Shown piece after piece: positions 1 through 6,449 of a DNA stretch of 17,214 nucleotides. The notes beneath the pieces were generated by a model. It made no database searches. It saw only the letters and a program-made list of their open reading frames with translations, and had not been told where the DNA came from. A program made the position numbers and the translations under genes. The stretch spans positions 1 to 17,214 of the forward strand of contig JAQUZL010000029.1 in assembly GCA_028691385.1 (NCBI GenBank). The letters are read 5' to 3'. Each line of letters begins with the position of its first letter. Position 1 is the first letter of the stretch. The stretch comes from Oscillospiraceae bacterium. Lineage in GTDB: Bacteria; Bacillota; Clostridia; Oscillospirales; Oscillospiraceae.

Positions 1-1
1 C

Positions 2-730
2 GATAAATTCAGCCGTGCCTACGATGTGACCTTTACCGGCCGGGACAACACCATTCAGTATCCCTATCAGACCTCGTGGGGCGCGACGACGCGTCTGATT
101 GGCGCAGTCATCATGACCCACGGCGACAACAACGGGCTGGTGCTGCCGCCGAAGATCGCGCCGATTCAGGTGATCGTGGTGCCGGTGGCGCAGCACAAGC
201 AGGGCGTCATCGAAGCGGCGAGCGCACTTTGCGACCGCCTTAAGGCGGCCGGCCTGCGCGCGAAGATCGACGTCAGCGAAAACAGTCTTGGCTGGAAGTG
301 CGCCGAGTATGAGATGAAGGGTGTTCCGCTGCGCGTGGAGATCGGCCCGAAGGATATGGCGCAGGAGCAGTGCGTCATGGTGCGCCGCGACAACGGCGAA
401 AAGACCTTTGTGCCGCTGGCCGAGCTGGAGAATGTGGCGGCGCAGCTACTTGAGAACGTGCATCAGAATCTCTATGACCAGGCGGCAAAGAACCTGACCG
501 AGCACACCTATGCCGCGTCTACACTGGAGCAGGCAAAGCAGCTGCAGCAGGAAAAGGGCGGCTTCATCAAGACCATGTGGTGCGGTGAGGAAGCGTGCGA
601 GATCGCCATGAAGGAGCGCGCAGGGATGTCCTCCCGCTGCATTCCGCTTGAGCAGGAGAATCTCGGCGCGGTTTGCCCGATTTGCGGAAAACCGGCGAAG
701 AAAATGATTTATTGGGGCGTCGCCTATTAA
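2..730 (+). CDS. proS: Prolyl-tRNA synthetase, C-terminal part (5' end outside window)
   Basis: This cytoplasmic enzyme charges tRNA-Pro with proline. The reading frame is open from base 2, so only the last 242 or so residues are present. The visible part starts in the catalytic core (TGRDNTIQYPYQTSWGATTR, then IGAVIMTHGDNNGLVLPP). An anticodon-binding domain follows (IAPIQVIVVPVAQHKQGV through GVPLRVEIGPKDM). A C-terminal domain carries CGEEACE and CPICGK cysteine pairs and ends in IYWGVAY. This architecture is that of the eukaryote/archaea-like ProS class, not the E. coli type with an editing insertion. The protein ends normally at TAA. No convincing terminator lies directly after it; the next strong signal is the rpsJ promoter. 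Identification rests on motif recognition and is secure. Confidence 0.96.
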   Translation, partial: DKFSRAYDVTFTGRDNTIQYPYQTSWGATTRLIGAVIMTHGDNNGLVLPPKIAPIQVIVVPVAQHKQGVIEAASALCDRLKAAGLRAKIDVSENSLGWKCAEYEMKGVPLRVEIGPKDMAQEQCVMVRRDNGEKTFVPLAELENVAAQLLENVHQNLYDQAAKNLTEHTYAASTLEQAKQLQQEKGGFIKTMWCGEEACEIAMKERAGMSSRCIPLEQENLGAVCPICGKPAKKMIYWGVAY

Positions 731-793
731 GCCGTGACGGAAAAGACGGAAACGCAAAAAAATCAGCAGAAAAATTATGAATAATTCCGCAAT

Positions 794-813
794 CCCCCTT
801 GACATCAAGGGGG
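794..813. repeat. Near-perfect palindrome around the -35 box
   Basis: Arms CCCCCTTGA (794-802) and TCAAGGGGG (805-813) are perfect inverted repeats separated by CA. The TTGACA of the rpsJ promoter lies inside. It could be an operator, or a hairpin that ends proS read-through, but no T-run follows. The function is inferred only. Confidence 0.6.
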
Positions 814-827
814 ATTTCCTGTATCAT
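799..827 (+). promoter_or_regulatory. Sigma-A-type promoter of the S10-spc-alpha operon
   Basis: A perfect -35 TTGACA (799-804) is followed by 17 bp and a good -10 TATCAT (822-827). Transcription should begin near 834. This is the best promoter match I see in the window, and it lies 276 nt upstream of rpsJ, as expected for a highly expressed ribosomal operon with a regulated leader. Confidence 0.85.
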
Positions 828-833
828 AACTCA

Positions 834-1109
834 GGTATGTTTCCATTCGTGAACATATTTTGCGATGAACCGGGAGATTGCGGCCTCGGGCCGGTAACTC
901 GCGGGGAGTATGTCCGGCAAATCTGCGGATTTGCACAATCGGGCGGCTGTGAGATGCTGTTAGCAGCGTATATCGCTGTGGGATGGCGGACGGCCGGCAT
1001 TAGTCGGCCTTTTTCCATACCCGAAGAATGATATGCACGGATAAGCGTACAGCATTTCGGCCGTACCCAGAACAACGTACTGAGTACGAAATCAAGGAGG
1101 AAACCCATC
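834..1109 (+). promoter_or_regulatory. Structured 5' leader of the S10 operon
   Basis: This untranslated leader runs from the predicted start site to rpsJ. Visible hairpins are cggcc/ggccg (881-885/889-893), gcaaatc/gatttgc with a 4-nt loop (917-923/928-934), cagcg/cgctg (964-968/974-978), a terminator at 992-1014, and cgtac/gtacg (1076-1080/1084-1088) just before the rpsJ ribosome-binding site. Several arms share the GGCCG/CGGCC sequence and could pair in alternative ways. In E. coli the S10 operon is controlled by L4 through attenuation in its leader. Nothing here identifies the ligand, and I do not recognise the fold as a named family. Confidence 0.6.
992..1014 (+). terminator. Candidate leader attenuator upstream of rpsJ
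   Basis: The stem GGCCG (992-996) pairs with CGGCC (1005-1009), and one further G-T pair (997/1004) closes a 6-nt loop. Five T residues follow (1010-1014). It lies between the promoter and rpsJ, so if active it would control the operon; it could also end read-through from proS. The short stem suggests a conditional, not absolute, terminator. Confidence 0.6.
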
Positions 1110-1418
1110 ATGGCAAAAGAAATGATCCGCATTCGCCTCAAGGCCTATGATCATCAGCTGATCGACCAGAGCGCGGAGAAAATCGTCGAAACCGCAAAGC
1201 GCAACGGCGCGACCGTGTCCGGTCCGATTCCGCTGCCGACCAAGAAGGAAATCATCACCATCCTGCGTGCTGTGCACAAATACAAGGACAGCCGCGAGCA
1301 GTTCGAGCGCCGCACCCACAAGCGCCTGATCGACATCCTGAACCCGAGCCAGAAAGTGGTCGAGGCGCTCATGAGCACCGAGCTGCCGGCCGGCGTCGAG
1401 ATCGAGATCAAGCTGTAA
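1110..1418 (+). CDS. rpsJ: 30S ribosomal protein S10
   Basis: S10 sits in the 30S head; in other bacteria it also takes part in NusB-dependent antitermination. The 102-residue product has the standard length. It opens MAKEMIRIRLKAYDH, and the family signature region AVHKYKDSREQFERR at residues 54-68 is intact within the long loop. AAGGAGG (1094-1100) lies 9 nt before the ATG, which fixes the start. It is the first gene of the operon. A 132-nt gap with potential RNA structure separates it from rplC. This is unusual beside the tight packing downstream and leaves room for separate control of S10 and the L3-L4 genes. Confidence 0.98.
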   Translation: MAKEMIRIRLKAYDHQLIDQSAEKIVETAKRNGATVSGPIPLPTKKEIITILRAVHKYKDSREQFERRTHKRLIDILNPSQKVVEALMSTELPAGVEIEIKL

Positions 1419-1442
1419 CACATCCACCCTATTATTGTCAGC

Positions 1443-1522
1443 ACCCTTTATCCGCTATCTTGCGAGGCGGATGGGTCATGTCGGCAAACCAATACCGAAC
1501 CCAACACGGCATGTTTCCCGAC
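1443..1522 (+). promoter_or_regulatory. Inverted repeats in the rpsJ-rplC gap
   Basis: The gap 1419-1550 holds no gene. It contains a stem ACCC-(TTT)-ATCCGC (1443-1455) pairing with GCGGATGGGT (1467-1476). Downstream, TCGG (1481-1484) can pair with CCGA (1495-1498) inside flanking CATG copies (1477-1480, 1510-1513), or GTCGG (1480-1484) with CCGAC (1518-1522). It is a candidate RNA regulatory element before rplC; no terminator T-run or good promoter is visible. Confidence 0.45.
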
Positions 1523-1550
1523 CAATAGCCTACAAGGAGGAACCATAAAA

Positions 1551-2270
1551 ATGGAAAAAGCCATCATCGGCAAAAAAGTCGGTATGACGCAGATCTTCGA
1601 TGAAGTTGGTCATATGATTCCGGTTACGGTCATTGAGGCCGGTCCGTGTGTCGTTGTCCAGAAGAAAACCGAAGAGAATGACGGATATACCGCAGTGCAG
1701 CTCGGCTATCAGGACACCAAAGAGTCCAAGCTGAGCAAACCGGAACTGGGTCACCAGAAGAAGGCCGGCACTGATCTGAAGAAGTTTTTGAAAGAATTCC
1801 GCCTGGCCGGCGCGGCCAACATGAATGTCGGCGACGAGGTCAAGGCAGACACGTTTGCGGCGGGCGACAAGGTCGACGTGACCGGCATCAGCAAGGGTCA
1901 CGGCTATCAAGGCCCGGTCAAGCGCTGCGGCGGCCATCGTACCCCGATGACCCACGGCGGCGGCCCGGTTCATCGCCAGGCAGGCTCCATGGGCTCCAGC
2001 TCCACCCCGAGCCGGATCTTCAAGGGTCATCATGGCGCAGGCCAGATGGGCGTTGACCAGGTGACTGTGATGAACCTGGACATCGTCAAGGTCGATGCAG
2101 AGCTGAACATGATCGTTGTCCGCGGCGCCATTCCCGGCCCCAAGGGCGGCCTTGTGTCCATCAAGAACACTGCTAAGACCATTCGCGCGAAGAGCGTAGA
2201 CGTCCGTATCAGCAACAACCCGCAGAAGGCTTCCGGTCGTAATCCGCAGAAGGCTTCCGCCAAAATCTAA
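1551..2270 (+). CDS. rplC: 50S ribosomal protein L3
   Basis: L3 is an early-assembly 23S rRNA-binding protein whose extension reaches towards the peptidyl transferase centre. The core is clear: MEKAIIGKKVGMTQIFDE at the N-terminus and GHGYQGPVKR...GGPVHRQAGSMGSSSTPSRIFKGHHGAGQMG at about 117-167. The glutamine methylated in the E. coli protein (GSIGQ) is serine here. At 239 residues it is longer than the usual 205-215. The last residues carry NPQKAS twice (223-228 and 231-236), from a 24-nt duplication in the DNA. AAGGAGG (1534-1540) supports the ATG. rplD follows after 18 nt. Confidence 0.98.
   Translation: MEKAIIGKKVGMTQIFDEVGHMIPVTVIEAGPCVVVQKKTEENDGYTAVQLGYQDTKESKLSKPELGHQKKAGTDLKKFLKEFRLAGAANMNVGDEVKADTFAAGDKVDVTGISKGHGYQGPVKRCGGHRTPMTHGGGPVHRQAGSMGSSSTPSRIFKGHHGAGQMGVDQVTVMNLDIVKVDAELNMIVVRGAIPGPKGGLVSIKNTAKTIRAKSVDVRISNNPQKASGRNPQKASAKI
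2220..2259 (+). repeat. Short in-frame direct repeat at the 3' end of rplC
   Basis: The 16-nt sequence CCGCAGAAGGCTTCCG occurs at 2220-2235 and again at 2244-2259, a period of exactly 24 nt, so it is in frame. It encodes NPQKAS twice at the C-terminus of L3. It looks like a recent slippage duplication or a lineage-specific tail. Confidence 0.9.
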
Positions 2271-2288
2271 GGAAGGAGAGTTTGAATC

Positions 2289-2912
2289 ATGCCTAAAGCT
2301 TCTGTTTTTAACATGGCAGGCGAACAGGTCGGCGAGATCGAGCTTTCCGAAGCCATTTTCGGCATTGAGCCGAACGAGTCCGTCGTTCATGACGCAGTCA
2401 AGAATCACCTCGCAAACGCCCGTCAGGGCACCCAAAGCAGCCTGACCCGCAGCGAGGTTTCCGGCGGCGGCCGCAAGCCGTGGCGCCAGAAGGGCACCGG
2501 CCACGCACGTCAGGGTTCTACCCGTGCACCGCAGTGGACCCATGGCGGCATCGTCTTTGCGCCGAAGCCCCGTGATTACGGCTATGTCCTCAACAAGAAG
2601 GTCAAGCGTCTGGCACTGAAGAGCGCACTGAGCGCCAAGGCTGCCGCAGGCGAGATCCTTGTGATCGATGCCCTGAAAATGGACGAGGTTAAGACCAAGA
2701 CCTTCGTTTCGTTCCTGTCCGCAGTCAAATGCGACAGCAAGACCATGGTTGTGACCGCTGAGCCGGATCAGACCATCGTCAAGAGCGCCCGCAACATTCC
2801 GGGCGTTACCACCACCTTTGCCAACCTGATCAACGTTTATGACATCCTGCATGCCAAGAACCTGGTCATTGACAAAGCTGCCCTTACCAAGATTGAGGAG
2901 GTGTTCGCATAA
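2289..2912 (+). CDS. rplD: 50S ribosomal protein L4
   Basis: L4 binds domain I of 23S rRNA and lines the peptide exit tunnel; in E. coli it represses the S10 operon. The product has 207 residues, the normal size. The tunnel loop is recognisable by GGGRKPWRQKGTGHARQG at 59-76 and RAPQWTHGGIVFAPKPRDY at 79-97. The globular C-terminal domain contains INVYDILHAKNLVI. The start follows GGAAGGAGAG with a normal spacing. Its stop overlaps the rplW start by one base (TAATG), so the two are probably translationally coupled. Whether this L4 also regulates the operon cannot be told from sequence. Confidence 0.98.
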   Translation: MPKASVFNMAGEQVGEIELSEAIFGIEPNESVVHDAVKNHLANARQGTQSSLTRSEVSGGGRKPWRQKGTGHARQGSTRAPQWTHGGIVFAPKPRDYGYVLNKKVKRLALKSALSAKAAAGEILVIDALKMDEVKTKTFVSFLSAVKCDSKTMVVTAEPDQTIVKSARNIPGVTTTFANLINVYDILHAKNLVIDKAALTKIEEVFA

Positions 2913-3208
2913 TGGCTACTGCATATGACATCATTCTGAAGCCGATGATCACCGAACAGTCCATGGCTGGCGCAGAAGATAAGAAGTACGTTTTCCAGGT
3001 TGCCAAGACCGCGAACAAGGTTGAGATCGCAAAGGCTGTCGAAGAAATCTTCGGCGTAAAGGTCTGCAAGGTCAACACCGTGAACGTTCAGGGTAAGCTG
3101 AAGCGCTCCGGCCGCTATCCCGAGGGCCGCCGTGCAAGCATTAAGAAGGCAATCATTACGCTGACCGAAGACTCTAAGACCATTGAGTTCTTTGAAGGCG
3201 TCGTCTGA
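2912..3208 (+). CDS. rplW: 50S ribosomal protein L23
   Basis: L23 stands at the exit of the peptide tunnel and is the docking site of trigger factor and the signal recognition particle. The 98-residue sequence has the family hallmarks: ILKPMITEQS near the N-terminus, VFQVAKTANKVEIAKAVEEI, and the basic loop GKLKRSGRYPEGRRASIKKA at about 61-80. The ribosome-binding sequence GAGGAGG lies inside the end of rplD. The initiation codon shares one base with the rplD stop, so ribosomes probably re-initiate from rplD. Confidence 0.98.
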   Translation: MATAYDIILKPMITEQSMAGAEDKKYVFQVAKTANKVEIAKAVEEIFGVKVCKVNTVNVQGKLKRSGRYPEGRRASIKKAIITLTEDSKTIEFFEGVV

Positions 3209-3234
3209 TCCGGAAGTAAGGAGTGTAATGCAAA

Positions 3235-4071
3235 ATGGCGATTAAATCTTTCAAGCCCTATACGCCGTCCCGCAGAAACATGACTGTTTCCGGCTTCGAC
3301 GGTGTAGATAAGCAGGCTAAGCCTGAGCGCAGCCTTGTTGAGTCGGTCAAGAAAAATGCCGGCCGCAACAGCTATGGCTGCATTACCGTCCGTCATCGCG
3401 GCGGCGGCAACAAGCGCAAGTATCGTATCATCGATTTCAAGCGCGACAAAATGGATATGCCGGCAACTGTTGTGCGTATCGAGTACGACCCGAACCGCTC
3501 CGGCTACATTGCGCTGATCAAGTACGAGGATGAAACACTGGCTTACATCCTTGCACCGGTCGGCCTGAAGGCCGGCGATCAGGTGATCTCCTCTGCGGCT
3601 GCGGATATCAAGCCGGGCAACTGCCTGCCGATTTCCAACATCCCCGTTGGCACGATCATCTACAATATTGAGCTGAACCCGGGTCGCGGCGCCCAGCTGG
3701 TTCGCGCCGCAGGTGAGTCCGCTCAGCTGATGGCAAAAGAGGGCGATATGGCGCAGGTCAGACTGCCGTCCGGCGAAGTTCGCTATATCCGCACCATCTG
3801 CCGCGCCTGCATCGGTCAGGTCGGCAACATCGACCATGAGAACGTGAAGCTCGGCAAAGCCGGTCGCAAGCGTCACATGGGCTGGCGTCCGACGGTCCGC
3901 GGTTCTGTCATGAACCCGAATGACCATCCGCACGGCGGCGGCGAAGGTAAGAGCCCGGTTGGCCATGCAGGCCCGATGACCCCGTGGGGCAAGCCGGCTA
4001 TGGGTCTTAAGACCCGTAAGACCAAGTGCAAGACCGAGAAGTTCATCGTCAAGCACAGAAATGTTAAGTAA
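3235..4071 (+). CDS. rplB: 50S ribosomal protein L2
   Basis: L2 is needed for subunit joining and supports peptidyl transferase activity. The 278 residues match the family length. The N-terminal half has the RNA-binding fold (YGCITVRHRGGGNKRKYRIIDFKR at 47-70). The C-terminal half has the diagnostic VMNPNDHPHGGGEGKSPVGH at 225-244, including the conserved histidine 231 discussed for peptide transfer in E. coli. AAGGAG at 3218-3223 precedes the ATG. The stop is followed within 13 nt by rpsS, whose ribosome-binding site overlaps the rplB stop codon. Confidence 0.98.
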   Translation: MAIKSFKPYTPSRRNMTVSGFDGVDKQAKPERSLVESVKKNAGRNSYGCITVRHRGGGNKRKYRIIDFKRDKMDMPATVVRIEYDPNRSGYIALIKYEDETLAYILAPVGLKAGDQVISSAAADIKPGNCLPISNIPVGTIIYNIELNPGRGAQLVRAAGESAQLMAKEGDMAQVRLPSGEVRYIRTICRACIGQVGNIDHENVKLGKAGRKRHMGWRPTVRGSVMNPNDHPHGGGEGKSPVGHAGPMTPWGKPAMGLKTRKTKCKTEKFIVKHRNVK

Positions 4072-4083
4072 GGAGGAACGGAA

Positions 4084-4362
4084 ATGAGCAGAAGCATTAA
4101 AAAAGGCCCGTTCGCAGCACCGGAGCTTCTGAAGCGCGTCGATGCAATGAACGCAGCTAGCGAAAAGAAAGTGCTGAAGACCTGGTCCAGATCCTCCACC
4201 ATTTTCCCGTCCTTTGTCGGCCATACCTTTGCCGTCCATGACGGCCGCAAGCATGTCCCGGTCTATGTGACTGAGGATATGGTTGGCCACAAGCTGGGTG
4301 AATTTGTTCCGACCAGAACATTCAGAGGCCATAACGGCTCCAAAACCACCAATTCGAAGTAA
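4084..4362 (+). CDS. rpsS: 30S ribosomal protein S19
   Basis: S19 lies in the head of the small subunit, binds 16S rRNA with S13 and contacts the A site through its C-terminal tail. The 92-residue product is full length: MSRSIKKGPF at the start, then WSRSSTIFPSFVGHTFAVHD and GHKLGEFVPTRTFRGH. A TAAGGAGGAACGG ribosome-binding region overlaps the rplB stop. The rpsS stop itself lies in the ribosome-binding site of rplV. Confidence 0.98.
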   Translation: MSRSIKKGPFAAPELLKRVDAMNAASEKKVLKTWSRSSTIFPSFVGHTFAVHDGRKHVPVYVTEDMVGHKLGEFVPTRTFRGHNGSKTTNSK

Positions 4363-4366
4363 GGAG
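4361..4366 (+). promoter_or_regulatory. Ribosome-binding site that selects the rplV start
   Basis: AAGGAG at 4361-4366 overlaps the rpsS stop. It is only 2 nt from the first in-frame ATG (4369) but 11 nt from the second (4378). The later ATG is therefore the likely start, giving the family-like N-terminus MEATAQLNYLRISPRKV. Confidence 0.75.
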
Positions 4367-4377
4367 AGATGCAGAAT

Positions 4378-4713
4378 ATGGAAGCAACAGCACAACTGAA
4401 CTATCTGCGAATCTCCCCGCGCAAGGTCAAGATCCTGTGCGATCTGATTCGTGGTAAAGATATCAAAACCGCAGCAGCAATTCTTTCTCAGGTCCCGAAG
4501 GCAGCTTCTGACCCCATGCTGAAGCTCCTGAAGAGCGCCATTGCCAATGCTGAGAACAATCACTCGATGGATGTTGAAAAGCTGTACGTTTCAAAAGCGG
4601 TTGCAGACCCCGGCCCGATCATCAAGCGCATGCGTCCGCGTGCACAGGGCAGAGCGTTCCGCATTAATAAGAGAACGACGCACATCACCATCGCTGTGAG
4701 CGAGAAAGCGTAA
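4378..4713 (+). CDS. rplV: 50S ribosomal protein L22
   Basis: L22 is an assembly protein whose long beta-hairpin lines the exit tunnel next to L4. Starting at the second ATG gives 111 residues, the family's usual length. Starting at 4369 would add MQN and place the ribosome-binding site too close. The fold is clear from LRISPRKVKILCDLIRGKDI at 10-29. The hairpin follows at about 79-98 (GPIIKRMRPRAQGRAFRINK), ending in the conserved THITI strand. It is followed by rpsC after 10 nt. Confidence 0.97.
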   Translation: MEATAQLNYLRISPRKVKILCDLIRGKDIKTAAAILSQVPKAASDPMLKLLKSAIANAENNHSMDVEKLYVSKAVADPGPIIKRMRPRAQGRAFRINKRTTHITIAVSEKA

Positions 4714-4723
4714 GGAGGCAAAT

Positions 4724-5527
4724 ATGGGACAGAAAGTTAATCCCCACGGCCTTCGCGTCGGCGTCATCAAGGACTGGGATTCCCGCTGGTACGCCTCTGA
4801 CGAGAAGGTTGGCGATCTGATTGTTGAAGATTACAACATTCGTAAGTATCTGAAAAGCAACCTGTACTCCGCCGGTATCGCGAAAATCGAGATCGAGCGC
4901 AGCGCAGACAAGGTTCGCATCAATCTCCACGGCTCCCGTCCGGGCGTTGTCATCGGCAAGGGCGGCACGGAGATCGAAAAGCTGCGTGTGACCCTCGAGA
5001 AGAAGTTCGGCCGCTCCATCGCACTGAACATTGTCGAGATCCGCAGCCCGGACATGAATGCGCAGCTGGTCGCTGAAAACATTGCACAGCAGCTTGAGAA
5101 GCGTATTTCTCATCGCCGCGCAATGAAGAAGGCCATGCAGCAGTCCACGCGCCTTGGCGCAAAGGGCATTAAGGTTTCTTGCGCCGGCCGTCTGGGCGGT
5201 GCTGAAATTGCCCGTAGCGAAACCTATCACGAGGGCACGATTCCGCTGCAGACCCTGCGTGCGGATATCGACTATGGCTTCGCTGAGGCAGCCACGACCT
5301 ACGGCCGCGTTGGCGTGAAGGTCTGGATTTACAAGGGCGAAGTTCTGAACGGTACCCTGCGTGCCAATACCCCGGAGCCGCCGGCACCGCGCCGCGACCG
5401 CCGTGATAACCGTGGCGACCGCAGAAATAGCCGTGGCCCGAGAAGCAACTACAATAACAATGATCGCGGTGGCAACCGTACAGGCGGCGGCTATAACAAC
5501 CGTGGCAGGGAAGGGGGCGCTCGCTGA
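4724..5527 (+). CDS. rpsC: 30S ribosomal protein S3 with long Arg/Gly/Asn-rich tail
   Basis: S3 forms part of the mRNA entry channel, where it acts with S4 and S5 in helicase activity. The N-terminus MGQKVNPHGLRVG, the KH-type domain with VIGKGGTEI at 76-84 and the C-terminal domain (TYGRVGVKVWIYKGEVL at 192-208) are normal. The protein runs to 267 residues against about 215-230 in most bacteria. Residues 212-267 are a low-complexity tail rich in Arg, Asn and Gly with RG repeats, predicted to be disordered and RNA-binding. The frame continues without a break to a stop that overlaps the rplP start (TGATG), so the tail is not a misread overlap. Confidence 0.97.
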   Translation: MGQKVNPHGLRVGVIKDWDSRWYASDEKVGDLIVEDYNIRKYLKSNLYSAGIAKIEIERSADKVRINLHGSRPGVVIGKGGTEIEKLRVTLEKKFGRSIALNIVEIRSPDMNAQLVAENIAQQLEKRISHRRAMKKAMQQSTRLGAKGIKVSCAGRLGGAEIARSETYHEGTIPLQTLRADIDYGFAEAATTYGRVGVKVWIYKGEVLNGTLRANTPEPPAPRRDRRDNRGDRRNSRGPRSNYNNNDRGGNRTGGGYNNRGREGGAR

Positions 5528-5958
5528 TGCTCATGCCCAAGAGAACAAAGTACCGCAGAGTGCACAGAGGCCGTATGACCGGCACTGTTACCCGCGGTAA
5601 CACGGTATCCTATGGCCAGTGGGGCATTCAGGCCTGCGAGCCGGCATGGATTACCAGCAACCAGATTGAGGCAGCGCGTGTTGCCATGACCCGCTACACC
5701 AAGCGTGGCGGCAAGGTCTGGATCAAAATTTTCCCGGATAAGCCTGTTTCCAAGAAAGCACTTGGCAGTCGTATGGGCTCCGGTAAAGGCGCACCCGAGT
5801 ATTGGGTCGCAGTTGTTAAGACCGGAAAGGTCATGTTCGAGATTGGTGACGTTACGGAGGAGGTCGCCCAGGAGGCGCTCCGTCTTGCTATGCACAAACT
5901 GCCGATTAAGTGCAAGATTGTTGCAAAGGAAGAGACTGAGGATGGCGGTGAACAGTAA
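5527..5958 (+). CDS. rplP: 50S ribosomal protein L16
   Basis: L16 organises the A-site tRNA region of the large subunit. The 143-residue product begins MLMPKRTKYRRVHRGRM, as in Firmicutes homologues, so the first ATG, which shares a base with the rpsC stop, is preferred over the ATG at 5533. The signature GSRMGSGKGAPEYWVAVVK is intact. The ribosome-binding purines (AGGGAAGGGGG) lie in the last codons of the rpsC tail. The rplP stop directly abuts the rpmC ATG. Confidence 0.97.
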   Translation: MLMPKRTKYRRVHRGRMTGTVTRGNTVSYGQWGIQACEPAWITSNQIEAARVAMTRYTKRGGKVWIKIFPDKPVSKKALGSRMGSGKGAPEYWVAVVKTGKVMFEIGDVTEEVAQEALRLAMHKLPIKCKIVAKEETEDGGEQ

Positions 5959-6150
5959 ATGAAAGCAGTTGAAGTTCGCGAGATGACCACTGCCGAGCTG
6001 GAAGGTAAACTGATGCAGCTGAAAAAGGATCTGTTCTTCCTTCGGATGCAGCACGCAACCAACCAGCTTGATAATCCGATGCAGATTGTCAATGTAAAAA
6101 AAGACATTGCTCGTATTAAAACGATCCTGAAAGAAAAGGAAATGGCCTGA
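5959..6150 (+). CDS. rpmC: 50S ribosomal protein L29
   Basis: L29 is a small helical-hairpin protein near the tunnel exit beside L23. The 63 residues show the expected two-helix pattern, with MTTAELEGKLMQLKKDLFFLRMQHATNQLDNP in the first half and VKKDIARIKTILKEKEMA in the second. There is no gap to rplP (TAAATG), which indicates coupling. rpsQ follows after 21 nt. Confidence 0.97.
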   Translation: MKAVEVREMTTAELEGKLMQLKKDLFFLRMQHATNQLDNPMQIVNVKKDIARIKTILKEKEMA

Positions 6151-6171
6151 GGCCTGAGGAGGTAAGCGCAA

Positions 6172-6435
6172 GTGAGTGAAGAAACAAGAGCTTTCCGCAA
6201 AACCAGGGTTGGTCAGGTCGTCTCAAATAAGATGGACAAGACCATCGTGGTCAGCATTGCAGACAGCGTACAGCATAAGCTTTACAAAAAAATTATGAAG
6301 AGAACCACCAAGCTCAAGGCTCATGACGAGAACAACGAATGCAACATCGGCGACATCGTCAAGGTCATGGAGTGCCGTCCTCTGTCCAAGGACAAGAGAT
6401 GGCGTTTGGTTGAAGTCCTTGAGAAAGCGAAGTAA
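6172..6435 (+). CDS. rpsQ: 30S ribosomal protein S17 (GTG start)
   Basis: S17 is a primary 16S rRNA-binding protein with an OB fold. The 87-residue product shows GQVVSNKMDKTIVVSI at 14-29, YKKIMKRTTKLKAHDENNEC and GDIVKVMECRPLSKDKRW. GTG at 6172 is chosen because GAGGAGG (6156-6162) lies 9 nt upstream and the N-terminus MSEETRAFRKTRVG matches clostridial homologues. No ATG lies nearby in frame upstream. The non-ATG start may slightly lower initiation. Confidence 0.95.
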   Translation: MSEETRAFRKTRVGQVVSNKMDKTIVVSIADSVQHKLYKKIMKRTTKLKAHDENNECNIGDIVKVMECRPLSKDKRWRLVEVLEKAK

Positions 6436-6449
6436 GGAGGCAACAAAAT

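Noticed and set aside
86..95. Signs of a mobile element or anomalous composition anywhere in the window
   Set aside because: No transposase, terminal repeats, tRNA target or abrupt composition change is seen; all genes fit the core cluster.
794..816. Palindrome as the terminator of proS
   Set aside because: Only three T residues follow, so it lacks a proper T-run; it is better described as symmetry around the promoter.
777..1031. Open frame across the S10 leader, with a possible ATG at 837 close to the predicted transcription start
   Set aside because: It lacks a ribosome-binding site, crosses the promoter (from 777) or the whole structured leader including the terminator, and its product resembles nothing I know. 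A structured RNA explains the region better.
1435..1461. TTGTCA...TATCTT as a promoter before rplC
   Set aside because: The spacing is only 15 bp and both boxes deviate from consensus.
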